64,000 bases of DNA from Desulfofustis sp964433645 (GCA_964433645.1 CAYSSK010000006.1:1-64000), one strand, 5' to 3'. Numbered from the stretch's first letter, positions 48,051-57,570 are shown. The notes: generated by a model from the letters alone, not told the origin. Made by a program: numbers and translations.

Positions 48051-48860
48051 TCACTTCTCCAACGATTGCCACCGGTCGAGGCGCTGCTTGATAAAGGAGA
48101 TCACCTCCTGATGCTCTTCAGCTCCTTTACCGCCCACGGCCATCGGTCGACCAAAGGCGAACCGGACCGCACGCTCCGGTCGGATTCGCCCAAAGTCTTT
48201 GAGCCATCGACCGTTTCCCCAGGCATCGGTGACCAGGGCGATGGGAACAATTGGAACACCGGCCTGGCGGGCCAGTTTAACGCCGATCGAGCTGAACTGC
48301 TCGGGCTGGAATGGTGCTCTTGTCGTCTGGGGAAAAATGATGACCGACGTCCCCTCTTCCAGACGCCTGCAACCTTCGTTGAGCACCGTTTTCAGATCGT
48401 TGCGGGGGTTGGTCCTGGTCACCGCGATGGGGCGGCAGGACTTCATGACATGCTTGAACACCGGCACTTCCAGCAGGCTCTGTTTAATCACATAGGTGAT
48501 CGGTCCATAGGGCAGAAGCAGCCCCGGCAGGAGCACCGTTTCCATGACGCTCAGATGGTTCCCGATAAAGACCACCGGCCACGGCGCCGCCTGAACCTGA
48601 TCGAGGCCGCTCACCTCGATCCTGATACCAACCTGTTCGAGGCGGCGAAGGACTTCGAGACTGCTGGCCTGCCAGGCCGTTTTGTCATAGCCGCCCCCTT
48701 TCGCCAGCCGCGCCGCCCGCCGGACAATACCGATAAACCCGGCATAAAACCAGAAGGAAGGGAACAGGCCGGGGATCAGCGCGGTGCGTGCCGGCCTGCT
48801 GACATAGGTCGCGTTGTCTGATGTAATAATTTCCATAGAAAATACGTTGGATAACGCCAT
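48051..48860 (-). CDS. Lysophospholipid (1-acylglycerol-3-phosphate-type) acyltransferase
   Basis: A 269-residue LPLAT-superfamily protein with a hydrophobic N-terminal region (FPSFWFYAGFIGIV). The active-site motif is NHLSVME rather than NHX4D, and motif III is FPQTTR rather than FPEGTR; the lipid-binding VPIVPIAL is present. Such variants occur in a recognised subgroup. It would acylate a lysophospholipid or related lipid. Starts at 48860 or 48836 are possible. The 206-base space beyond its 3' end holds no gene I can support. Confidence 0.78.
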   Translation of the reverse strand: MALSNVFSMEIITSDNATYVSRPARTALIPGLFPSFWFYAGFIGIVRRAARLAKGGGYDKTAWQASSLEVLRRLEQVGIRIEVSGLDQVQAAPWPVVFIGNHLSVMETVLLPGLLLPYGPITYVIKQSLLEVPVFKHVMKSCRPIAVTRTNPRNDLKTVLNEGCRRLEEGTSVIIFPQTTRAPFQPEQFSSIGVKLARQAGVPIVPIALVTDAWGNGRWLKDFGRIRPERAVRFAFGRPMAVGGKGAEEHQEVISFIKQRLDRWQSLEK

Positions 48861-48891
48861 AGACCGTTCATGGCTGCCGGTCTCTTCCGGC

Positions 48892-51174
48892 TTACGGCAG
48901 CATTCGCGTCTTCTCCACCGCGGCATTAACGGCGATCGGGTAAGGATCATGCTTTCTGAGGAAAACCGGCAGCGTATTGCGCGCCTGCTGCGCTGCGGCA
49001 AATGTCCGGTACTCTCCAAAATAGAGCATCACGGTCGGCGGGTCGCCGAGCCGTCTGAGCACGAACAGGTCGTCGGCAACCGACCGATACTCATTGTCTT
49101 CCAACATCTGCTGCAGATTTTCTTCAGCCTGTTCGGACGTCAACACCATCAATTGCACGGTAAATCGTCCGGAACCGCCGCCAACCAGCCAGCGTGCTCC
49201 GGCTGCAAGCCGCTCCTTGTACAATGATTCACGAACGGGCACATCCGGACCGGGTGAAGGCCTCTCGCCCGCCGGCTCGTCGGCAGCTTCAGACAGCTGC
49301 CCTTGGCTATCGGCCGCCTGCCCCGGCTCGCTTGCATCCGGCTCAGACTTCGGCAAGAAAATCGTCCTGCCAATACTCTCCGGACCCAGAACCGACTTCA
49401 CCGTCGCGGAGACGGTTTCCTCTTTTTTCCCCTCATCGAAAATCATCACCGGCAGCGGCTGATTCAACGCTTTCTTTTCCGTTGGTGTGCTCCTGGTCTC
49501 CTGCTCGACAACCTCGATCGGACCATCGTTTTCGACTTCCGGTATTGTTTGTCGGGAAACATCGCCCTCCGGATCAGTCGCAGGCTCTACCGGCGCTTGT
49601 GCTGCCGCGCTCTGTGACCGCTGCTCGCCGGTGCCGGTCTGAACGGGTGGGGGGATCTTCTTGAATTCATTGACAGCAATAGCCGGCCGCTCCGCCGCTG
49701 ACTCGGCAACAGGTTCCGGCGCCGGGGACCCGGACGGCGGCAGGGCAGACACCGATTCTTCGGTCTCTTCGGCCGCCGGTCTCGCCGCCAGGTCGTTCTC
49801 GTCCGGGGAGACAGCAGCGCCGGGCGAGCCTTCGGCCTCCGCCACCGCACTCACGGCGGTACGATGGTCATCGGCCGGACTGTCACCCGACAAGCTATCC
49901 GCCGGTTTCCGGACGGATACCGCGTCTTTCTCACCGTCCTCGACTCCAGCCGGCGGCGCGATCATCAGCGGACTGACTGCAGGCTGCTCGCCGACCGGAA
50001 CCGGGACTGCGGGCTGCGCCGTTGCCGTGCTGTTCTCGGTTTGCTGCACAGCCGATCCGGAAGGGACGGCAGCTATGTCATCGGCCACGCCGGACGTTTT
50101 TTCTTTCTCGACCGGATCAGGCTTCGCCGAAGGCACTGCCGGCTCACCGGCCAGCGGTTCAACCGCGCGCAACTCGATTACCGGTACACTCGATTGATCG
50201 GTTTGTCGGTCGCCCTCTTCCGGTGAGCGCGGCAGTAACAAAAATACAGCAACCACGACAGCCGTCAGAGCGCCGCCGGCCCACAGCCAGGTGGCGCCGA
50301 TCCTCGGCAGGGTAAGAAAGTCGAGATCCACCTTCGGCATGCCGGGAACAGTCCGGGAGCGGCGTTCCCTGCTGGCGGCGCGCCGAGAGTTGGCGGTATT
50401 CATCGTGTCCAACAGGACAAGAAATGGCTCCTCCGTCTGCTCGGATTGCAGATACTCGGCAGCCAACTGGTTGATGGTACGAAAGTTGCCGAGAGACGCC
50501 GCATAAATCCCCGCCCCGATATCGGCTGGAACGGCTCGGTCCCGGCTGTCGGCGGCAATGCGCAGACTTTGATCAAGATAAGCCTGCGTCGCCTGCTGAT
50601 CGAGATCAGCGAGAAGCAGATTCCGCTCCTCGACCTCCTGAAAGGCGACAATGCCGAGCTGCTCGAGACTTTCGGACAGCGACGGCCGTCCCGACAAAAC
50701 AAGGTGCAGCAGCAGACCGTCGGCATTGACCCGATCTAGCATCTTCCTGATCCGCTCCAGCGTCGCCAGGTAAATCTTTTCCGCTTCTTCAAAGACTATC
50801 ACCAGCCGCTGACCACGTGTGCGCAGAGAATCGGCAATGGCCAGCAGCATCTCTGTGGTCGCCCCGTCCTCGCGAACTTCAATCTCACCGATCACTTCAC
50901 GGCCGACGATATCCACCATATCACTGAACGACTCCACCGCCCGCGGCAGAAACACCGAGATCAGACCGGCCGGCAACTCCTTTTCAACCATTCGGCAGAC
51001 CATCGTTTTACCGCTTCCTTGCGAGCCGATCAGCGTGATCAGGCTGACGCCGTCAAGCAGGGCGTTCTTGATTTCGTCGACAACCTCCCGCCTTCCGCCG
51101 CCTGCGAAAAAAAACGACGTATCGACTATATCTTCAAATGGTTGGCCAGTAATAGGGGGCTGTTGATCTTGCAT
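48892..51174 (-). CDS. AAA ATPase with transmembrane helix and SPOR domain
   Basis: A 760-residue ExeA/DamX-like protein. The cytoplasmic AAA domain (about 1-270) has Walker A GSQGSGKTMV and Walker B LVIVFEEAEKIYL. A transmembrane helix (about 298-316) is followed by a low-complexity periplasmic region of about 340 residues rich in Pro, Ala, Glu and Ser, then a C-terminal SPOR domain (about 670-745, FTVQLMVLTSEQAEENLQQML) that binds glycan strands lacking stem peptides. A role at the septum or in envelope assembly is likely. Confidence 0.85.
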   Translation of the reverse strand: MQDQQPPITGQPFEDIVDTSFFFAGGGRREVVDEIKNALLDGVSLITLIGSQGSGKTMVCRMVEKELPAGLISVFLPRAVESFSDMVDIVGREVIGEIEVREDGATTEMLLAIADSLRTRGQRLVIVFEEAEKIYLATLERIRKMLDRVNADGLLLHLVLSGRPSLSESLEQLGIVAFQEVEERNLLLADLDQQATQAYLDQSLRIAADSRDRAVPADIGAGIYAASLGNFRTINQLAAEYLQSEQTEEPFLVLLDTMNTANSRRAASRERRSRTVPGMPKVDLDFLTLPRIGATWLWAGGALTAVVVAVFLLLPRSPEEGDRQTDQSSVPVIELRAVEPLAGEPAVPSAKPDPVEKEKTSGVADDIAAVPSGSAVQQTENSTATAQPAVPVPVGEQPAVSPLMIAPPAGVEDGEKDAVSVRKPADSLSGDSPADDHRTAVSAVAEAEGSPGAAVSPDENDLAARPAAEETEESVSALPPSGSPAPEPVAESAAERPAIAVNEFKKIPPPVQTGTGEQRSQSAAAQAPVEPATDPEGDVSRQTIPEVENDGPIEVVEQETRSTPTEKKALNQPLPVMIFDEGKKEETVSATVKSVLGPESIGRTIFLPKSEPDASEPGQAADSQGQLSEAADEPAGERPSPGPDVPVRESLYKERLAAGARWLVGGGSGRFTVQLMVLTSEQAEENLQQMLEDNEYRSVADDLFVLRRLGDPPTVMLYFGEYRTFAAAQQARNTLPVFLRKHDPYPIAVNAAVEKTRMLP

Positions 51175-51461
51175 GACATCTTTTTTAAAATGAAAACTGT
51201 ACCCCCGGCTGCTGGTGCTTTCCAGCCTGATCAGCTGGCTTCAGAGGCCGGCAGGTGCCATCTGCTTCAATTATGTAACACAAAGAGGGCGCGAAGCAAG
51301 GGATTATCACCGATGATCAATGGATTATCCGTGCCGGTACCAATCGGCTCCCGTGTGTTCGGCTGAACATGGAGCGTCCCCTTCCGGCTGCCGGGGTTCT
51401 CCCGCAGGGCGCTTGCGCATTGGTAATTGACACCCGCCGGGCGGCTGTTGTACAGTCGCCT

Positions 51462-52169
51462 ATGCCGGTATTCCAGCTGACAGATCGGATTATTTTCCCG
51501 CCCCCGGACCTTGCTGAAAACAATGGCTTATTGGCGGTCGGCGGAGATCTGTCACCACAAAGATTGATTGCTGCATACCGCCGCGGTATTTTTCCCTGGT
51601 TTTCTGAAGGCGACCCGATTCTCTGGTGGTTCACCTCTCCGAGGCTGGTCCTTTTCCCGGAATCACTGAGAGTTTCAAAACGGCTGGAACGTTCCCGGAG
51701 AAACTCCGGGACAACATGCACCATCAACCAGGACTTCGAGCAGGTAATCGCCACGTGTGCCCGGATACGCACGGAGCAAAACCAGGAAACCTGGATCTCG
51801 ACAGAGATGATCAACGCCTATTGCGAACTCCATAAGCGTCATTATTGTCACTCGGTGGAATGCTGGCAAAACGGGCAACTGGTCGGCGGCCTCTACGGCG
51901 TCGCGCTGGGGCAGGTGTTTTTTGGTGAATCGATGTTTTCTCTTCTGGCCAACGCCTCCAAATTTTGCTTGATACACCTGGCCTCATTTCTACAAGCACA
52001 CGACTATCGGTTGATCGACTGCCAGATGACCACCGCTCACCTGAGCCGGCTCGGCGCATCTGAGATTTCCGGAACTTCTTTCCAGACCATGCTCAACCGC
52101 CTCATCCCAACCTTAACTCCGAATGATAACTGGCCCCATGAAAAAGATGACCGATACAGAACTGTGTGA
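51462..52169 (+). CDS. aat: Leucyl/phenylalanyl-tRNA-protein transferase
   Basis: A 235-residue enzyme that adds Leu or Phe to N-terminal Arg/Lys, creating N-degrons for ClpAP/ClpS. Motifs: FPPPDLAENNGLLAVGGDLSPQRLIAAYRRGIFPWF, ILWWFTSPR and GGLYGVALGQVFFGESMFS. The ATG at MPVFQL fits the family N terminus; the open frame reaches 31 codons further upstream without conservation. The 287 bases between this start and the divergent AAA-SPOR gene show no other gene. Confidence 0.93.
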   Translation: MPVFQLTDRIIFPPPDLAENNGLLAVGGDLSPQRLIAAYRRGIFPWFSEGDPILWWFTSPRLVLFPESLRVSKRLERSRRNSGTTCTINQDFEQVIATCARIRTEQNQETWISTEMINAYCELHKRHYCHSVECWQNGQLVGGLYGVALGQVFFGESMFSLLANASKFCLIHLASFLQAHDYRLIDCQMTTAHLSRLGASEISGTSFQTMLNRLIPTLTPNDNWPHEKDDRYRTV

Positions 52170-52692
52170 CGGCTGCGGCAAAACTGATGTCCTGGTCGAC
52201 CGGGACGGCAATGAATTCTGCGCGGACTGCCTGCTTATCGTCGACACCCTCGCCAGCAAACCGGGGCTGCTCGACCATTTGTGCACACTGACCGGCAGGC
52301 CAGCCACCTCTCGCGACATCCTCTCCGGATCACCACGGGAACTGCCCGATGTGCTCGACGCCGTCAGATACCGAACCCGCGATCGAGAGCTCAACACCTG
52401 GTATGTCTCGATCAGCGAAATGGAAGGCGCCCCGGTCGAGATCTTCGCCTCAACGGCCTTTGATCGCGATCAACACCTGCAGTCGAGAATCTCTAACCTG
52501 ACCACCATCACCAGGCTCATTTCTCTGATCTTGCGGCATATTTTCCTCGGCGAGGTACTCACCCTGGACAAGACGTTGAAACAATTGCGTCGCAGTTCCC
52601 GGCAGAAAAACGATCTCCCCGATATGTTGTCCAACGTTCTCAGTAATTATCGCCCGGACCAAACCGGAGACGAGCGCCATCGGGCCGCCTGA
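52138..52692 (+). CDS. Standalone zinc-finger plus TSCPD-domain protein
   Basis: A 184-residue soluble protein. The N terminus has a four-cysteine zinc-ribbon-like pattern (CDGCG then CADC). The remainder (about 70-165: LPDVLDAVRYRT, LNTWYVSISEMEGAPVEIFAS, TTITRLISLILRHIF, LDKTLKQLRR) resembles the TSCPD domain found at the C terminus of B12-dependent ribonucleotide reductases. It overlaps the end of aat by 32 bases, so it is coupled to it. It may be a separate accessory piece of a reductase encoded elsewhere; this is inference. Confidence 0.62.
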   Translation: MKKMTDTELCDGCGKTDVLVDRDGNEFCADCLLIVDTLASKPGLLDHLCTLTGRPATSRDILSGSPRELPDVLDAVRYRTRDRELNTWYVSISEMEGAPVEIFASTAFDRDQHLQSRISNLTTITRLISLILRHIFLGEVLTLDKTLKQLRRSSRQKNDLPDMLSNVLSNYRPDQTGDERHRAA

Positions 52693-52698
52693 ACGGCC

Positions 52699-52750
52699 CA
52701 GGGGAGGCACGTGGTTGTCGGCAGCGCCACAACGGCGGATAGTGCCCCTG
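52699..52750. terminator. Hairpin between convergent TSCPD and RelA/SpoT-like genes
   Basis: CAGGG(GA)GGCAC pairs with GTGCCCCTG around an inner GTTGT/ACAAC stem, filling the 62-base convergent space. No T run is evident, so it is a probable but not classical bidirectional terminator. Confidence 0.45.
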
Positions 52751-52754
52751 AAGG

Positions 52755-54866
52755 CTAGAAATCCAGCGTGAATTCGTACGTGATTCCCGAACGATCGAAA
52801 TGGCGGATGACTTTCTGCAGATCACGCAGTTCGGCAACCTCGAAATGCAGCCTCCAGGACTGGTGGTCGCCGGGCAGATCAGACGCTACGACAATATCGT
52901 GCATCTTCATGTGGCTCGGTGCCGAGGCGACAATGGCCAGTACTTCTTCCCGTCCCGCTCCGGGAAACAGCACGCTCTGCGGCCTGGTGATCGGCGTGGT
53001 CCGCTCCCATGAGATATCGATGGCGTCCTCGCGCTGAAACTTGATCTCGTGCAGACGCGGGCAGTTCTTGTTATGCACCGACAATCCCTTGGTGGTCAGC
53101 AGGGCGCAGTTGGCCTTGTCCACCGGATTGGGCTTGCAGCACGATGACAGTTTGATAAAGACCGGATCCAGCGTATTGAGTTTGATCTTGTTGAACTCCC
53201 CGGTCGGCTTGGCCAGAAAACTGGTACCGGAAAACAATTCCTGCCTGATGCACTCGATTACTTCCGGCAGCCTGATTCGGCCGGTACCGATCTGTCGGAA
53301 GAGCCGTTCCTTGTCCTTGAGGGAAAACGAAGCGACCACGCGCGACATTCCCTCGCTGTCGAGCAAATCCCGCGGCAGCCCATAACGCCTCATCTCCTGG
53401 AGCAAGGTCGCCTCGCCGATCTCCTGGGCCACCCGCTGCCCACGCTGACGGAAGCTTCTGGCCAGTTCAGCGCGGGCCTTCGGGGTCTGGCACAATTGAA
53501 GCATTTCCTGCCGAAAAGCCACTTTTTCCCGGGCGCGGATAATGGTTACCATCTGGCCGTCCTGCAGGAGATAATCAGGGCTCACCCGCTGATTTCTGAT
53601 CTTCGCGCCGATACAGGTCAGACCGATCTCGGTGTGGACCCGGAAAGCAAAATCGAGGACGGTTGCTCTGATCGGTAAACAGATCAAATCCCCGCGCGGC
53701 GTATACGTGTAGTTTTCCTTCATACCGCCGGCCGCGATCAATTCGCGATAGGAGACTGTTTCATCGGAACCGATAATATCGAGCATCTCCTGCAACTCCA
53801 GGATGAACTTGCCCTGTTTGCCCTGCCTCGAGCTCCAATTGCGAAACAACCCGCGCTGGGCCTTGCGGGCCATCTCGCTGGTTCTGATCTTGAAAAGAAA
53901 GCGCTGCCCGCTGATGATGGCCCGGGCGTGCAACCCCTGGTAACCGGTCGGCTTCGGGTTGGCGATAAAATCCCGAATGGTCCGGGGAATGGGGCGAAAG
54001 GTCTGGTTGACGATGCCCAGCGCCCGGTAACAATCATCAACCGAATTGGCGATGATCAGGATTTCGACCGGAGTTTCGATCTGCTGCAGCAAGATTCGGT
54101 TTGCCGTGTCATAATAGGCCCAGAGGTCTTTGATACGACGTGATATCTCGCATTTCAACCGGGCGTCTTTGGCGGCGATGCGCAGCTGTTCGAGAATATG
54201 CTGGGAAATTTCGGAGTCGGCCAGCTGCTTGATGTGATTACTCAACTTGGCGCCCTGTTTCGGGAACTTGTAGGACAGAGCCAGGTTGTACATCTCTCGT
54301 TTCATGTTGAACAGTCCAAAGACCGTGGCCAGCGGGGCATAGATATCGAGCGTCTCGTCGGCGATCCGCTGCCTTTTGTTCCTCGGCATGGCCCGCAGGG
54401 TCCTCAGATTGTGCAATCGATCGGCAAGCTTGACGAGCATCACTTCGGGACGCAGTGCGGCTCCGGAGAAAATCTTGCGATGCACCAGCTTGCTGTCAAC
54501 CTGGCGATCTCCAGAGCGATGCGTGACCTTGGTACACCCCTCGACGATGGCCTGGACATACGATCCGAAATGTTCGCCGACCACGTCCGAGGTAACCGCT
54601 TCCACATCTTCGACGGTATCGTGCAAGAGTGCGGCGGCAAGGATTTCCGGGTCGGTGATGTCCATCTCTTCAGCAAGAATTTTGGCGACAGAGCACGGGT
54701 GCAGGATATAGGCGTCCCCGGACCGTCGCCACTGATCATAATGCGCTTTCTCGGCAAACGCCAGTGCGTCCCAGAAGACCTGTTCGAACGGACGGTCCAC
54801 GACGTAGTGCCGCATCTGGTCACGGTATGCGTCGAGGTCGAAAGGGGTTTTTATCATCTGCATCAA
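52755..54866 (-). CDS. Long RelA/SpoT homologue with degenerate synthetase domain (probable (p)ppGpp hydrolase)
   Basis: A 703-residue protein with HD hydrolase, synthetase-fold, TGS, helical, CC/zinc-finger and ACT domains. Hydrolase residues are present: His56, HD at 82-83, ED at 86-87, Asp149 and Asn153 (KLADRLHN). In the synthetase fold, catalytic Asp of the DxRAVRI block is Thr265, the Arg is Leu270, and Glu of E(V/I)QIRT is Leu324, while the G-loop NPKPTGYQGLH remains. It therefore should hydrolyse but not make (p)ppGpp. Cys pairs in SSCCKPNP and NKNCPRL are kept. Confidence 0.85.
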   Translation of the reverse strand: MMQMIKTPFDLDAYRDQMRHYVVDRPFEQVFWDALAFAEKAHYDQWRRSGDAYILHPCSVAKILAEEMDITDPEILAAALLHDTVEDVEAVTSDVVGEHFGSYVQAIVEGCTKVTHRSGDRQVDSKLVHRKIFSGAALRPEVMLVKLADRLHNLRTLRAMPRNKRQRIADETLDIYAPLATVFGLFNMKREMYNLALSYKFPKQGAKLSNHIKQLADSEISQHILEQLRIAAKDARLKCEISRRIKDLWAYYDTANRILLQQIETPVEILIIANSVDDCYRALGIVNQTFRPIPRTIRDFIANPKPTGYQGLHARAIISGQRFLFKIRTSEMARKAQRGLFRNWSSRQGKQGKFILELQEMLDIIGSDETVSYRELIAAGGMKENYTYTPRGDLICLPIRATVLDFAFRVHTEIGLTCIGAKIRNQRVSPDYLLQDGQMVTIIRAREKVAFRQEMLQLCQTPKARAELARSFRQRGQRVAQEIGEATLLQEMRRYGLPRDLLDSEGMSRVVASFSLKDKERLFRQIGTGRIRLPEVIECIRQELFSGTSFLAKPTGEFNKIKLNTLDPVFIKLSSCCKPNPVDKANCALLTTKGLSVHNKNCPRLHEIKFQREDAIDISWERTTPITRPQSVLFPGAGREEVLAIVASAPSHMKMHDIVVASDLPGDHQSWRLHFEVAELRDLQKVIRHFDRSGITYEFTLDF

Positions 54867-55145
54867 TCCATCTGCCGTCTCGCGTCGGGCCGTTGCCCGT
54901 CGCCAACTGTTAACTTTAAGTCGCTGGGCGGAAAAGGCAATCCCTTACTGCATATCACAAATCGATCAAACAGGGAAAAAATCATGCACGATCCGGTGCG
55001 CCCCTGCTATAGTTCACGTACCTGCTTCTCGGCTGAGAGATCAACCGGGGAGCCACCACAGCTGATCGACGGTGCCGCACCGCCGGCGTGTCACACGCCG
55101 CCGCTCGGACCATTGATTTCAGCACCATCTCCACTATCGGCGGCC

Positions 55146-57398
55146 ATGAGCAAAAATCGCAGCTACCGAAAACATCGGTCCAAAACCAGATTTGCCGGCA
55201 CGCCAAGACCAAGACACCCGGCTCCCTCGGTCGCCGAAACACGGTTGCGTAACCGTATCCTGGCGACGCTCTATCGCTTCGAAAGCCCCCTTGGCGTAAG
55301 CGACATCGTCAAGGCACTCGATCTGCCGCGCTCCGGCAAGCATGAAGTCCAACACGGTCTGACTCTGCTGGAGCGGGAGGGACTTGTGCGACCGGGCGGG
55401 AAAAAAAGCTACCGCCTGAGCACCCGCCATCCCCTGGCCGAGGCAACCATTGCCATGAGTCCATCCGGACATGCCTTTGCCACCGAGCTGTCACGCCGTC
55501 CGGACACCATGGGCTCGGACCGGGCCAAGGACCCGTACATCGCACCGGCCCGTCTTTATTCCGGCCTGCACGGTGATCGGGTTCTGGTTGCAATCACCCC
55601 TTCCCGTCGTCCGGGAAAAACCGAAGCCGAGGTGCTCACCGTTCTGAGACGGGCAAGCCGGCAGCTGGCCGGCATCTTTAGCGCCGAAGGGCGCCACGGC
55701 ACCGTTCAGCCTGACGATCAGCGCTTCCCCTTCACCATTCAGTTGAGCGCGGCGCCGCCTGCTGCGGTGGCCGATGGCGATGCGGTCATCGTCGAGCTGC
55801 ACTATGCCGATGGCACGACGCCGCGTGGCGAGATTGTCGAAATCCTCGGCACCCCCACCCTGGTTGCCGTTCAGGTTCGGCTGGTGATCGACAAGCACAA
55901 ACTGCCGTATCGATTCAGCGAAGCGGCAGAGCGGCAGGCCGACCTGCCGCCGCCGGACCCGGCGGCAGGCAGCCGGGAAGATCTGCGGGATAGTCTCCAT
56001 GTAACTATCGACGGAGCGGATGCCAAGGATTTCGATGACGCCGTTGCCGTGAAAAAAACCAGGTCCGGCTACCGACTGCTGGTATCCATCGCCGATGTCG
56101 GCGCCTACGTCCCGGTCGACAGCGACCTGGACCGCGAGGCTTATGAACGAGGTACCTCGGTCTATCTTCCGTCCACCGTGGTGCCGATGCTGCCGGAAAA
56201 TCTCTCCAACAACCTCTGCAGCCTGCTTCCCGACACCGACCGGCTGGCGATTACCGCAATCCTCGATTTCGACCGGCAGGGCCGGCTGCGCGCCAAATCC
56301 TTTACCCGCAGTATCATCCGCAGTCATCAGCGATTTACCTACGATCTCGTTGAACAGATCGTTACCGAGCGGGACCCCGAAACCAGGCGTTCTTATAAAC
56401 TGTTCCTGAAACCTCTGGAGCACGCCGCGGAACTCGCCCGGCTGCTGCAGCGCGCCCGGCAGGAGCGCGGCTCCATCGCCTTTTGTCTGCCCGAGGCCGC
56501 CGTCACGTTCGACGAGAACGGCCAGGTCGAATCGATTCGCCGGACCGAGAGGCATTTCTCCCATCAAATCATCGAAGAATTCATGCTCGCCGCCAACGAA
56601 GCGGTCGCCCAGATCTTTGTCGAGCAGGGCCGGCCACTGCTCTTTCGCATTCACGACCTGCCGTCGGCCGAAAAAATCGAAGACTTCATCGTCTTCTCCC
56701 GGACTCTCGGCCTGAAATTGCCCGGCAAACCGGCAACAGCCGAATGGTATAATCAGCTGATCGAACAGGTTCGCAACACCCCGCACGAATATATCGTCAA
56801 CAACCTGCTGCTCAGGACCATGCAGCAGGCCCGATACAGTGCCGAAAACGTCGGCCATTTCGGCTTGGCATCCCTGCATTACGCCCATTTTACGTCGCCG
56901 ATCAGGCGATACCCGGACCTGATCGTTCATCGCCTGCTCTGCCGGCTGATGGCGAGCAAAGGGAAAAAACCACCGAAATCTCCGGCCACAGTCAGCCCGG
57001 CACCGTCGTTATCGGACGACGCCCTTCATCTCTCTTGGCGGGAACGAATCGCCGTCGGTGCCGAACGCGACATGATCGATCGACTGAAACGACAATTCAT
57101 GGCCCGCCACCTCGGAGAAAGCTTTGCTGCCGTCATTTCCGGGGTCGGCGAAACCGCCTGCTACGTCGAACTGCTTGACTTCTCGGTCGACGGTATCGTA
57201 TCTTTGTCGACCCTTACCGACGATTACTACATCCTCGATGAAAAGCGTCATCGTCTGGTCGGGGATACGAGCGGCAGAACACTGCAGATCGGAGATCTGG
57301 TTCGTGTTACCCTGCACGATGTGGGAGGGCGGCACAACGCAATCTCTTTCCGGCTCGAGCGCGAAACGGAACAGAGCATGTCTCCTCGCCGGCGGTAA
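55146..57398 (+). CDS. rnr: Ribonuclease R
   Basis: A 750-residue 3'-5' exoribonuclease: N-terminal winged helix (ATLYRFESPLGVSDIVKAL), cold-shock OB domains, RNB catalytic domain with DGADAKDFDDAVAV metal-binding aspartates (about residue 287-300), NNLLLRTMQQARYS, and a C-terminal S1 domain (FAAVISGVGETACYVEL). It degrades structured RNA and rRNA. The open frame extends far upstream, antisense to the RelA/SpoT-like gene; the ATG at MSKNRSYRKH gives normal length. It lacks a long Lys-rich tail. Confidence 0.92.
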   Translation: MSKNRSYRKHRSKTRFAGTPRPRHPAPSVAETRLRNRILATLYRFESPLGVSDIVKALDLPRSGKHEVQHGLTLLEREGLVRPGGKKSYRLSTRHPLAEATIAMSPSGHAFATELSRRPDTMGSDRAKDPYIAPARLYSGLHGDRVLVAITPSRRPGKTEAEVLTVLRRASRQLAGIFSAEGRHGTVQPDDQRFPFTIQLSAAPPAAVADGDAVIVELHYADGTTPRGEIVEILGTPTLVAVQVRLVIDKHKLPYRFSEAAERQADLPPPDPAAGSREDLRDSLHVTIDGADAKDFDDAVAVKKTRSGYRLLVSIADVGAYVPVDSDLDREAYERGTSVYLPSTVVPMLPENLSNNLCSLLPDTDRLAITAILDFDRQGRLRAKSFTRSIIRSHQRFTYDLVEQIVTERDPETRRSYKLFLKPLEHAAELARLLQRARQERGSIAFCLPEAAVTFDENGQVESIRRTERHFSHQIIEEFMLAANEAVAQIFVEQGRPLLFRIHDLPSAEKIEDFIVFSRTLGLKLPGKPATAEWYNQLIEQVRNTPHEYIVNNLLLRTMQQARYSAENVGHFGLASLHYAHFTSPIRRYPDLIVHRLLCRLMASKGKKPPKSPATVSPAPSLSDDALHLSWRERIAVGAERDMIDRLKRQFMARHLGESFAAVISGVGETACYVELLDFSVDGIVSLSTLTDDYYILDEKRHRLVGDTSGRTLQIGDLVRVTLHDVGGRHNAISFRLERETEQSMSPRRR

Positions 57399-57429
57399 AA
57401 AAAAGCTCTGGAGGCCTGCGCCGATAAGG

Positions 57430-57458
57430 CCCCGGATCGCCGCCACGTCGATCCGGGG
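57430..57458 (+). terminator. Terminator of rnr
   Basis: A perfect 10-bp stem (CCCCGGATCG with CGATCCGGGG) with a 9-base loop is followed by TTCCTGTTTT, 31 bases after the rnr stop. Confidence 0.75.
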
Positions 57459-57473
57459 TTCCTGTTTTGCCGC

Positions 57474-57502
57474 TTGACTTACACCCGTTTTTCGCATATT
57501 CA
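57474..57502 (+). promoter_or_regulatory. Promoter for the coiled-coil membrane protein gene
   Basis: TTGACT and TATTCA are spaced by exactly 17 bases immediately after the rnr terminator and about 70 bases ahead of the next ATG. Confidence 0.5.
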
Positions 57503-57570
57503 ATTGAAAAGAATAGCGATTATAAATCAGGTCAAACTGCCTGCGAACCCAACGCACCTGGAGGAATATA

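Noticed and set aside
47873..48091. 72-codon plus-strand frame after the radical SAM gene
   Set aside because: No ribosome site or recognisable sequence, and it overlaps the 3' end of the acyltransferase gene on the other strand.
54198..55145. 316-codon upstream extension of rnr
   Set aside because: It runs antisense through the RelA/SpoT-like gene; ribonuclease R has normal length from 55146.
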